This document shows, piece by piece, positions 51,401 to 62,526 of a DNA stretch of 64,000 nucleotides (position 1 is its first letter; each line of letters starts with the position of its first letter). The stretch spans positions 32,451,676 to 32,515,675 of the forward strand of contig NC_135550.1 in the NCBI RefSeq assembly GCF_964340395.1. The letters are read 5' to 3'. This stretch comes from Glandiceps talaboti. Its lineage: Eukaryota > Hemichordata > Enteropneusta > Spengelidae. Both the position numbers and the translations under genes were made by a program. The notes below the pieces were generated by a model, which made no database searches, had not been told where the DNA came from, and saw only the letters and a list, made by a program, of their open reading frames with translations.

Positions 51401-52207
51401 AACTCCAAGTGGTCATCGCAGGTAAGTCGTCTTTAATTGCCAATATTTTCCCGTCATATATTCACACCAAGAATAAAACACCATCTAGGCAAACACGTTT
51501 GTACTGTAATGCCAATGGCCATAGTTTTAGTGGGCATAGCTGCAGCCAGCAATACATTGAGATGACCTAGCAAACATCTAGTTTTGGATTTGAATGATGA
51601 AAACAATTGTTTGACAAAAAAAAGTTGATACTGAACAAAATAAAGATCCTATGTAATCCTTATGTCTCCACTGATAAAATAATACTAATACAATAACCTG
51701 GGATTTAATAAAAACTACTTTCTATTTTCCATCCTTACAGGAACACCAAAACAAGACGAGTTGACAATAACGCCAGAAAAGGGGGGAAGAGGACGAGGCG
51801 ATATCCCTGTCGATGAGTCTTACGAGGGTAAGAACCCATATCTTCTAGCCTTTACCAAGTCACCACAGGCTAACAAGAGACGAAAGAGACGTAGTTTAGA
51901 TGCCAGCCATTGCTTCAGCGAACCAAGCTTAGACAAATGCTGTCTCAGACAACTCTATGTCGACTTTGAAAATGATCTTGGATGGAAGTGGATACACTCA
52001 CCAAAAGGTTACTATGCCAACTATTGCGGTGGAAGCTGTCCTCACATATCGAGTCCTGATTCTCATTACTACAATCGACATGCATCTCCAGCACCATGCT
52101 GTGTGCCAAAGACCTTTGAATCCTTCACTATGCTCTACTATGCTGGCGGAAAACCCAAAGTTAGTCAGCTAACTGATATGGTTCTCACAAGCTGTAGGTG
52201 CAGTTAG
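48444..52207 (+). CDS. TGFB: TGF-beta (sensu stricto) precursor, copy 1, diverged mature domain
   Basis: Exons 48444-48795, 50573-50878, 51311-51421, 51741-52207; all introns phase 1; 411 residues. A secreted growth factor made as a latent complex. Signal peptide: about residues 1-24 ([20 protein letters not shown]). The latency peptide starts with a Cys and KRIEAIRKQIL, as in human LAP, with a conserved N-glycosylation site YNET. Exon 2 is the arm domain ([24 protein letters not shown]), exon 3 the HCPG bowtie region, exon 4 holds GRGRGD, the basic cleavage site KRRKRR and the whole mature ligand. The mature part has nine Cys, CCLRQLYVDFENDLGWKWIH and ends TSCRCS. It lacks nine residues between the fifth and sixth Cys where the alpha-3 helix belongs. 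The 48444 ATG is chosen because copy 2 starts at the same place. A polyA signal is at 52845 or 52931. Confidence 0.95.
51794..51802 (+). other. RGD tripeptide in the copy 1 latency peptide
   Basis: GRGRGDIPVDE in exon 4, ahead of the cleavage site, at the position of the integrin-binding RGD of vertebrate TGFB1/3 prodomains. Confidence 0.85.
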
Positions 52208-52844
52208 AACCTTTGTAAACAGTCAACAAAGTAGATTTACTGGTGATGCTATGTAGAACAACAGACTATAAACAATTGATGACAGATTGACAGACAAGAT
52301 CATTTCACCAATGTATACAAAGGACTGTTTTCTAAATCTTTGCACTGTACAAAACAATTTCAAAGTGGAATACTTAAATTTTGCAGCGAGGAATCCAAAA
52401 TGTTACATGAAAGTAAACAAGTAGATTTCTATTGGCGTTGTGGTTACAAGCTATTTTCACCTAAAACTGAGCTGAACAATGCATGGCATACTATGTTTGA
52501 ATAATAGACACAACACAGATACAGCTTTATATTGTATATGGTATAAACATTGAAAGTAAGAGTCAATATGGTTCAAGGATAGGTACCCATCAATGTAAAT
52601 GCATGGGTTGGGCGATATGGTCAAGTTATGGTTAGGTACCAGACAATGTAAATCCATGGGTTTATTTGAGTTTAATATTGTAAAAAGGACGATTTTCGTC
52701 CAAATATTCAAATTTCGTTGTAATGATAGAATATCCATAACTTCAATCATACAAGAAAACGTGTAGCAAGAAAACACAATTAACTTTACCTGGTGTGATA
52801 ATTCTTAAACATTTCACTTAGTAGCCAGAGTCGTTCTAGTTAAA

Positions 52845-52936
52845 AATAAAATGACAAAAACTAACTTATTTTTATTATGCAACTTTTGATTAAATATTTC
52901 CTGTAAAAAACCGAACGTGTGTGTATGTTTAATAAA
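52845..52936 (+). terminator. TGF-beta copy 1 polyadenylation signals
   Basis: AATAAA at 52845-52850 and 52931-52936, 640-730 bp after the stop. Confidence 0.5.
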
Positions 52937-54119
52937 CGGATTGGCCAATATATCTATCAACGAATGGTGTTTTATATTCAATAACTTTACCACAATAAAG
53001 TGTGTTCATGCCTGTCTGATGTGGTTTCTGTGTGTGAATCTTGGTGACCAAATAATATTGGCATAGTTGATGACCTTGTAAAAGGCATCAATAAGTGATG
53101 ACATATTACTACATATTGGACACGTGACCAAATACCATCACAATTGTTCATGAAAACTCTCTATGGTTTCAAGTTACATTTCCGTTTTACTGTGGTACCG
53201 GGTATAGGCAAATCTAACATCAAATCAAGGAGCATTAACATGTACAACTTTTATAGGCAAATGTTATTCACTGTCATACTTGGGTTTAATTCTCAACTTG
53301 TATTTTTAATTACTTCAGATTTAGGAAAACACGACAATCACTTTAGCTCAGTCGATAGATTACTGGGATTTGTATTCACCAAAATACCACCCGATAATAT
53401 AATGTATGAAGATTTACAAGTCGGGACGCCACAAACGTTAAAAGTGTCCTTTGATATCACAGGAAACGTTCCTAAATTATGTTACACCTCCTGGCTAACA
53501 TATTATATGATTTAGACTTTAGTGCAGCAGTAACTGTGTTCTCATTATACCATACAACATGGCGTCGCCCCCCCCCCCCCCCACATACACAGAATTTTTT
53601 AAGTGTGAAAGTCAAGAATAAAGTAATTGTAGACTGTTTACTTCGCGATCAGTGATTTGCGTAGTGTAAACAGGCTAGGCAGTAACTGAACTATATGTAT
53701 TTGACAAAGCACTATAAGTTACATTATATTGTTTGTAGGAGAAACACTTGCCATGACAGCAGAGTTAGCCGCTCCCCCCCCCCCATCGTTTTGGCGTGTT
53801 GAAATAAATTTGAACAATAATAGTGCCACCTTTTTATGAGTGAATTCAATTAATATTTCATGTACTACCAAGGCTGTTACTCAGTTCCCTGTTTCAAATT
53901 GATGACACAACTCAGACCCCCCCCCCCCACCCGAATTGGCCATTATTGTTTCATAGAGATCAATGAATTCAAAATCTGTATGTAAGTAGTATGTAACAAA
54001 GTTCTCTTTCTCAACATTTATTTTAATTCCAAATATTTACTTCCATCGCTCGATCTGACGACATTGATATGTGGGGTACAACAGATTTCATAAAGTAAAA
54101 TCGTTTTTGTCGGATGAGA

Positions 54120-54521
54120 ACTAAAAGATTCAAAAAGAAAACTTTGCTGGCTAAATTTTTCGAAATACTGGTTACAGCCCAAATGAGAGACATTTTTCAC
54201 AAAGCCCACATTTATTTGTAAAGAAATCTCTCCGCATGTTATGTATGGACGCTGAAGTTGATTTCCAATGTTAGTTTACAGTGTGTCATGTAGTGTACCA
54301 TAATGTACATCTCTGAAGTGGAGGGGGGGGGGTAATGTATAATTACATATTAAAATATGTGCAGCCGGGGGGGGGGGCTACGAAAATTCTTGGATTCATT
54401 TCGGGGGGCATGAAAATTGTTTAGAGCGCGAAGGGGGGGGGGGGGCTGCGAAATTTTTTTTGACCAAAATAATCTCTCGACAGTCACCCCCCGCCCCCCG
54501 CCGTAAATTCTGACTCCAGCC
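54120..54521. mobile_element. MITE D, copy 2 (left end unclear)
   Basis: Shares TTTTTCACAAAGCCCACAT, ATGTATGGACGCTGAAGTTG and the terminus TCTGACTCCAGCC + TTA with 14510-15043. G/C homopolymer runs have expanded inside it. Confidence 0.65.
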
Positions 54522-54858
54522 TTATGAATGAAGAAGATACATATCGGCAGGTTTGTAATGTTTCTAACACGTCAAATCATGTCATCCTCCTATAAATGGC
54601 GCTACACATTATATACATATCATATTGCATGACCGAGGTCAAAGTTCAATAATATGGGGAGTGTACGAAAACGAAGTATTCATTTTACGACAAAGAAAAT
54701 AACTAAATTTGTGTACTTACTCTGGCCATAATTTGATATGTAACAGTTTCCTTTTCAGAATTCAGTCATGTGTTTTGATTTACATGTAATCACACGGATT
54801 ACTAGGGTCGATTGGTTCAACTAATACTTATATAGACATACTAATGTTCAACATTTTA

Positions 54859-54861
<3 letters not shown>

Positions 54862-54912
<51 letters not shown>

Positions 54913-54978
54913 CACTACTACTACTACTACTACCACCACCACCACTACCACTACCACTACTACTACTACTACTACTAG

Positions 54979-55027
<49 letters not shown>

Positions 55028-55028
55028 G

Positions 55029-55059
<31 letters not shown>

Positions 55060-55065
55060 ACTACT
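54862..55065. repeat. (ACT)n trinucleotide array with CCA blocks
   Basis: About 200 bp of ACT with ACC interruptions; the poly-Val ORF is an artefact. Confidence 0.95.
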
Positions 55066-56814
55066 GTCACGGGCCAATTGGAGAAAAGAGACCATTCTAG
55101 TTTTTGAGTGGTAACTGGCGAACCATAAATCTATGTATGTTGAACTATTTCCTGTGTGCTCGTGTGATCCGGTATGAGTGGAACTTGATGAAGCGTATGA
55201 CAGGCTGAATACGTGTATTCCCGACAACGTCACGTGTGAAGTCACAAAGCGTGACGATATTTATTGACCTTGAAATCGGCAAAAAATACAACACAGGCTA
55301 CAAAAGAATCTACGTATACAGCACTACACCACATTACAAGAAAATAACTATTAAAATCTCCTGTAAAAATGTCTTTCTTTTCTCCCATAAATCTATGAAA
55401 TTGATAAATTTCTTAAGATATTACTAATGTGATTGCATAATATTTACACAGTTTGATAATACACAGTCATAATGTAATGGAACTCATACTAGTATCGCCA
55501 ACAGATCAAACTGTATTATTTTGTTGTCGGTTACATGGCTTACATTTAGGTTTTGTCATGGTTACTTTTCTTAACATGAAGTTGTCATACAGGCGAAATG
55601 CACACTTTTAAAATAATTCTTTTCAGCCCGACCAAAATAAAGAAAGCAGAAATACGTTTAAAATACGTTTTAAAAAAAGAAAAAGAAAGAAGAAAAAGAA
55701 AGTCAAAGAATGGTTAAATACGAAACTCAAACTATAACATATTATTAACGTTTCCATTATGACTGTAACATAATACAGCTTCTCCAAATGTGTACACATG
55801 TTGATACTTGGACTTAAAACGCTACACGTGAAGTACGTGGCTGCCATTGTTGGCATGGTATAATCTAACTGTCCAAAACCAAATTTATCAATTAAAGTGA
55901 TTATATAATCTGGTATTTCGTGATTTTCTGATATCAATTTTTTGTTTATGTTGAATGTGTTTCTATCATTTCATGTTGTCTACCATTTCATATTTTGTCT
56001 CCACTCTTACAGTTACAGAGAAAGGTTGCAAAATAAAGCATTTTTACCAAAAATGAATAGCACGTGGAGTTTGTTTTGTCTAGAACACCATTTTCTTACA
56101 TCAGATTGAACATATTAACGTAAAGTTTACATGTAGTCAAATAAAGTATTACACACTAGGATTTTAGTGTGAAGTCAGCTATTGCCTACGTTTCCAAATG
56201 CGACTGAATATCATGCTGAATGCTAGTATGAATTACATTCTGTAATGAACAAAAAATGTCATCCTTGGTGAATGATCTAATCCTACGAAAACTATCATTC
56301 TTTAGGAACGTAATGTCGGAAATGATCGCGTCAAAAATGCGACATGCATGTAATTACTACGACAATTAATCAAAGTGTCTGCAGTTCATTCACCAATTCC
56401 GTCAGAGTTGAATTTCGTGGTACGTCGTAGAATCGGTTTACATCGAACTACCATATATAGATATTCAAAAATTAATACAGAGACCAAGGGGCAAGACGTG
56501 TGGCCACGTCTACTGGAAACCTAAGATCTTTCAGGATATTCCATTTACTTCGACTGGAAGATGCCTATCTTTGCATACTAGTATTTTGTGAAAAGTCCGC
56601 TATCAGTTGACTTGTTACGTTGTCTTATCCACCTTTCATTAGCTCACAAAAGTTATTTGACAGTTTGCTCTTATCGTTTGATTTGATAAGTAGGGCGATT
56701 GTGTCTCCAAACAAATGCGGTTCAACAACACTGTTAGTTTTTACCTCCTCAACGAATTAACAGTGCCATTGTACAGTCAGGGAAATTCTGCTACTCCCAC
56801 TCAAAATACTGTAC

Positions 56815-56912
56815 TGGAGAATTTCTCCCGGGAATCCACGACAGAATATTCAAACCCCTGGCAAGGGTGTGTGTGTTATATATAGCCTGAATGACCTATA
56901 GGCATTAGTTAC
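56815..56912 (+). promoter_or_regulatory. TGF-beta copy 2 core promoter
   Basis: TATATATAG at 56877-56885, with CTCCCGGGAATCC and AACCCCTGGC upstream and CCTATAGGCATTAG downstream, matching copy 1. Confidence 0.7.
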
Positions 56913-57025
56913 CAAGAATCAAGCGTTGAACGATTGTGTCAAGGCTGACACATTAAGTTCATTTACCCCTTGGATAAGTTCATATCACGAAGTCTACGAA
57001 ACACAGACGTGAGCTTTTACTCAAG

Positions 57026-57860
57026 ATGGCTTCGAAGTCTAGGACTTTATTAGCGACAGTGGCTGTAATTTCTCTATGCCTTCAACTTGTAACACTTGAG
57101 TCGTGTGACTTACATTTTGACCAATACCGTACTAAGAGGATTAATGCTATACGGGGTCAAATTTTAAGTAAACTTGGGTTGCAGAAGCCGCCAGAAGATG
57201 ACGGGCCGGATACAGTACCTGACGAAGTTATGACTTTGTATAACGAAACAGTGTCACTACTAAGAGAACAGGAAAGAGATCAAAAAGACGAATGCTCACG
57301 AGAGGAGGATGAAGAAGAGTATTATGCTAGTGAGATGATACGATGTGAGATGGAAACAGAATGGCCGTTAACAGGTAACGTATCCATCTTATCATTATAT
57401 GTACAACGAAATATTAAAACCGCTAACATTTGCATGATATGAATGATATCTTGGGAGTAGCATTGAGACAGATGTACAAATTTTCATCTGTTCCATAAGG
57501 TGTGTGATTGCATTGATAGTTTAGATGAGGTCATTTATTTTGCATGTACTGAGCTGATTATGCACACACTTCTCGATTCGTATCGTAATGCCCGGACTGT
57601 GGAAGATTGATTTGTATTGTTTACAGATATCAGTGTTTAGAAAACTGTTACACTATACTGTAGAATGTCTATGCATGCATGCATGACTTTACAAGTAATA
57701 AGTCCCAGGCTACTGAAATGGTTCCATGGCATCTGGATACGCGAATACGTGGTATATATAGAGAGTTGTGACCTATACGACGATGATGAAAACTGTACAG
57801 TAAAGGTTACTTGTAAAAAAAATTAAAGTACATTCATTCTGAAAAAATGTGTATTACTGC

Positions 57861-57901
<41 letters not shown>

Positions 57902-60900
57902 CAAAGTAAGTTGGTTGGAACTTGAGGTGCTTAGTTGTTACTCCGAGTTTCACGCTCAATGCGTTCATCAGACAACCAACCAACTTACTTTGATTATTCC
58001 CGCCCTGCTTACCCAAGCATCGAGCACTCTATTCTACGAGTTTGATACTATTTAATATATATAATGAACACAGTTAAAACAATGTCTTAGAGTATCCCTA
58101 TTCGAGCAAAATTAAATTTGTTAGATAAGTCTGGCAAACAAAGCAAAATGTATCAATGATTGTTTTAATTGAAGTAAGTCTGCACCAATCGATTTTAATT
58201 ACGTCCTAGAAGGTGCATTATCTTCAACATTATAGAAATGAAAACAGCATGTATGGATCATTAATATGACACGTACACTTAACATCTGTTTAACCGTACC
58301 GCTTCAGTACCACGCTAAAGAGTATCATTGCACGGTATTAAGTAACAACATATAATAGAAAGCCACAATCCTGTACAGTGATCCATGAGAAGTTTCCCTT
58401 GAAGTATCCATATATAACGAAACCACATCTGTCGGCACTCGGGGTTCATGACCACAAACAAGACAGGTGCAGGTCCTTCGTCATGTCCGACAAACTTCCG
58501 TCTGACGATGATCGTTCCGGCCACTCATGATTCTGTATCTTCTCATAGATAATCATTTTATGTGTTCCTGTGTACCAAATTAGTAATGTCCTTGGAAGGG
58601 TGTGACAAGTGTCATTAGTTCGTGTCACATACAGCTTTTACTATGCACTCATTACGAGTATATACTCACATGACATATACCACTCCCAGAGTCTTTACCT
58701 TATCTAGATCACATTGTCAATATGTCTAATCTTAGACAGCTAATATGTTGTCTAGTATAGTTGTTTGATTTCGAGTGATTGTTGGATGTTCGTGTCCAAG
58801 TATACAATAGACACCGGTGGAAAGATAAACAACAAGGCGGAGCCGCGTTGTTTATCTTTCCACCGGTGTCTATTGTACTTATGCCCGACAAGTTCACAGG
58901 ATGGCAGGATTAGTCCATCTCACCCTTGCTAGACTAGATTAAGATAAAGTACACACTGTCTCACCCCTTGCCAGGCTAGGTGATGATAATAACTGAGATA
59001 AAAGTGTACACATTCGGGTGAGGACACTCACAGCATGCGCAGTGTTCACGGCGAAGAAATAAGCCATACAACATTCACAAGCCCTGATATGACTGAACAA
59101 CGAGACGTGTCTAATATTATAGTGTAGCTCATCTGAAGATGTGTGTAAAATTCGTTTTTTAAATGTTTACCGTTTCTTTTGAATGGTAACAGTTGTGCCC
59201 TTCATCCTTAAACCCTTACTGTGCAGTCACTACTCCATTCATGGTACAGTAGTATGACTTATTTTTAATACTACTCGCCACAACTATTTTTCTCCGTAAT
59301 TAAGTTCTCCTCGTAATTTTGGCAAATTATTTTGGTCCGGGTCGTACTCTTGCATTTCATTCTTGAGACCATGGAGGCTCCCCTTCTCTATACTTCCATG
59401 TGCAGGCATATGGTTTCTGACTTTGCCGGACTGGTTTTACTTGAACTACAAAGGTCAACCCAATTCACACCTTCTAAGTCCCCCTTTGTCTTACACTATC
59501 CAATACTGATAAGACTTCAGCGGCAACTCAGACAAGGAGGTGGTTATAACCCGCTACACAAACTTTAATATTAGCTCCGGTAGAGGACTGCTAATCCCGT
59601 ACATGTCAAACAATGTGTCAACATTATGACAGATAAAGGGCATAAGTAATATTTAATTAGTTAAAAAGACCTTAGAGTTTGTCAAACAAATACGGATTAG
59701 TCTGTCTACAATATGACGACGAAAAGAACACAAAATCAGGTCTTTAAAGTAGTGGATTGAGTTTGGCATTGATGTAAGACGACACAACCAGTTTCAACAA
59801 AAAAACTCTTTAATATTCACACGTTTCGAGTAAACATTTACTTTATCACTAGTAGAAAATCCGGTACTTTGTACGAGTACTAGTACTATTGTCATTTGTC
59901 ACTGTGGAGATGTCTTGTTAGAATTCAAGACATACAATACATGTAATTAAAGTAGTGGATTGAGTTTGGCATTTGATGTAAAAAGACCACAAGTTGCGAT
60001 TTTCAGTAAAATGGACCAGGTGATACATTTTGATGTGTATTAACAATTGGCGTTTCAGATTTTATCGTCAAAATTGATGGTATCCTTATACATTACTCTA
60101 TCTCTCACTTATTACTTTAAATTATTTTCAGCTTCTTGGATTCTGCTGGACCCAACTATGCTGGCTGGCAAATATTGGCTTTTGACAAACTTGACTTCAT
60201 TTCAGTACTGTTTGGCTCTATACAAATAAACATTCGTCACTGTTGTGGATCCTTGATATTAGATTATTTATTCATTTTGGGGATTATGATAAGATAAATA
60301 TGCAAATAAGCCCTGTGAAAGCTTTTAACTTTTCTTTGACTTGTACACTTTACAGACGACACCTATGCAATTCCCAAACAAGATGCCGGCTACAGTACAT
60401 TTATCCAATTCGATCTCTCGTCACTTGGTGATATCGATATGAGTGCACTCACTGGGGCCGAAATCCGCCTTTATCAGATTCCAAACACTCGGACTACCAC
60501 TACGTCACAGAGAATTGAATTGCAACAACTTCTACCCCCTCTACCAGGGTCTCCGGTACCAGAAGGACGTCTTCTGTTCAGCAGAACTATCAATCCAGCT
60601 TCCGGAGGGTGGCTATCATTTGATATAACAACTGTTTTACAACAGTGGGTGATAAATCCAGGTACGAAGAACTGCCAATCAATCAACTAATGTATGCTAG
60701 CATGATTTGATTTGATTTGATTTGATTTATTTCAGTACAATAAAATAAACATTCAGTATACAGAAAACAATTACAACAGTCAAAATAAACGTTATTGTGC
60801 TTGGATAACATAGAAAAGTTAAAATCTTGTTTCCACTGTGGTCCCACATTCTATATCAATCGTGCATGTATTTATAGTAGCAGTCTGTGTAGTAGTCTTG

Positions 60901-62526
60901 GTAGAAGTAGTAGTGGTGGTAGTAGTAGTAGTAGTAGTAGCAGCAGCAGCAGCAGCAGCAGCAGTGGTAGTAGTGGTAGTAGTAGTAGTAGTAGCAGCAG
61001 CAGCAGCAGCAGACCACAATTAGTCTCAGACCATTATAGTTCTCTATAGTGATCTGAGAGTTAGTGTACAATATATACAGGTAACACTATAGAAAGAAAA
61101 TAAAGCAGTCTACATCCAGTAAAATTGTACAAAGTGCACTACACGCACAATGTGGCATAATATATTAGGCTTTTACATACAATACATCTCGCCTTCTGTT
61201 GAAGGCCCTAGAACCTGAAACTTTGATATCATCACTGGTCATTTACGTGAACACATGCGAAAGTTACGATTGATATAGAACAGATCTTAACGTCAATCTC
61301 TTGTGAACTACTAACTGTATTACACCTAAAAACAAACGAAACAACAACAAAAAACAAGCGTAGCAAAATAAAGCCTTTAATAGCCAAATAAAGAGAACGT
61401 ATTTTGATTTCCTTTTCTTTGATACAGTCAGTACGTCTCTTTCCTCTTTTTATTAGCACGACTGACCGGAAAGTATATATGTAAGCCATAAATATTTATG
61501 TTTGGTATTAGTTATTATCTTTTATACTTTGTTTATAGCTTCCAACATGGGCGTAGAACTGACAGTTCACTGTCCTGGCTTCAAATTCGATTCACAAAAG
61601 GAAACAGTGGTTCACCACAAAGTCGACAGATTACAAGTGATCATTGCAGGTACGTCTTATAGTACATCGCTTCCTGGATTATTTGATCAATGGACAATCG
61701 CTTCCTGGATTATTTGATCAATGGGCAAGGATTATGGCAGATATACAACAATGTATTGGTATCCTCAGATTGCTTAGAACACGGAGGTTGTTTACTGTAG
61801 TAACTAGTTATCTGACATTTCGTTCTATAACTTTTCATTTTTCTTACGGCATCAAATACTATACATTACTTGTGCATCATCTTACATTCAGAAACACTCC
61901 ATCGTGTTTGCTAAGTTCTCCCAGGCGTTTAATCTTGCCTGAAACCAAATAAATGACTTTGTGTACAATTCTTCACAATTCTTACAGGAACACCAAAACA
62001 AGATGAATTGAGCATGACACAAGGCGGAGATAGTGAGGGAAATAAAGGAAGAGAAAGAGGAAGAGAACGGGGTGATATAATCGTCGAGGAATCGTATGAA
62101 GGCAAAGAACCACATCTATTAGTGTTCTACAAGTCACCCCCAGCATCGGCTCTCGACTACGATAACAAACGTAGAAGACGTAGTAGTTTGGATGCCTCAT
62201 ATTGTTTTAACAGGCCAACAGAGGCAAACTGTTGCCTTAGAGAACTTTTCGTTGACTTTGAGAAAGATCTTGGCTGGAACTGGATACACGCACCAAAGGG
62301 TTACACTGCCAACTACTGTGGAGGAAACTGCCCATACTTGTGGAGTCAAGACACTCAGCACACTACTGTTCTAAGTCTATACAAAAGTCTCAATCCTGAT
62401 GCCTCGGCATCGCCATGCTGCGTACCTAAAAGCTTAAAGTCGCTCACTATCTTGTATTATGAAAACAGAAGGCCAAAGATCAGTCAGTTAACTCATATGG
62501 TGCTGACAAGTTGTAAGTGTAGTTAG
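57026..62526 (+). CDS. TGFB: TGF-beta (sensu stricto) precursor, copy 2, conserved mature domain
   Basis: Exons 57026-57374, 60356-60661, 61539-61649, 61988-62526; all introns phase 1; 434 residues. Exons 2 and 3 have exactly the same lengths (306 and 111 bp) as in copy 1. Signal peptide [20 protein letters not shown], then ESCDL and [16 protein letters not shown], the LAP start with its LTBP/GARP-type Cys, and YNET. The arm domain has AEIRLYQIP; the bowtie region TVHCPGFKF has one Cys. Exon 4 contains [10 protein letters not shown], the basic site NKRRRR and the mature ligand, nine Cys, with [39 protein letters not shown] and TSCKCS, very close to vertebrate TGF-beta including the alpha-3 helix. 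This copy probably carries the ancestral function. The 3' UTR ends near AATAAA at 63024. Confidence 0.96.
57864..57898. repeat. (TA)n microsatellite
   Basis: About 17 TA dinucleotides in intron 1 of TGF-beta copy 2. Confidence 0.95.
57899..57995. other. 20-bp perfect inverted repeat, 57-bp spacer
   Basis: AATCAAAGTAAGTTGGTTGG at the left and its exact complement at 57976-57995. The centre (GAGTTTCACGCTCAATGCGT + TCATCAGACAACC) resembles hammerhead/Penelope-like element ends; that link is a guess. Confidence 0.6.
58803..58877. other. 75-bp near-perfect hairpin in TGF-beta copy 2 intron 1
   Basis: Arms 58803-58833 and 58847-58877 are 31-bp perfect complements (outer part TACAATAGACACCGGTGGAA). 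The 13-nt centre AAGGCGGAGCCGC can continue pairing as GCGG/CCGC. Confidence 0.9.
59750..59995. repeat. ~45-bp direct repeats about 195 bp apart
   Basis: AAAGTAGTGGATTGAGTTTG and GCATT(T)GATGTAA occur near 59748 and 59948, enclosing ACACGTTTCGAGTAAACATT, a string of the kind seen near Penelope-like element ends. Could be an LTR-like remnant. Confidence 0.4.
60904..61013. repeat. (AGT)/(AGC) compound trinucleotide repeat
   Basis: Two AGT-to-AGC blocks in intron 2 of TGF-beta copy 2. Poly-Ser, Val/Ala and Tyr/Cys ORFs here are artefacts. Confidence 0.95.
62068..62076 (+). other. RGD tripeptide in the copy 2 latency peptide
   Basis: [14 protein letters not shown], aligned with GRGRGDIPVDESYEG of copy 1. 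Confidence 0.85.

Larger units (their letters stand above)
52937..56814. other. Intergenic DNA between the TGF-beta copies
   Basis: Holds an exon-like ORF near 53319-53515, three short poly-C tracts (53568-53933), the right half of MITE D (about 54120-54521) and an (ACT)n array (54862-55065). From 55070 to 56800 I see nothing beyond AT-rich unique DNA. Confidence 0.55.

Noticed and set aside
58315-58628. Minus-strand ORFs and a short similarity to 49805-49850 (ACTTCCGTCTG)
   Set aside because: The similarity is about 40 bp with gaps; not enough to claim a conserved intronic element shared by the copies.
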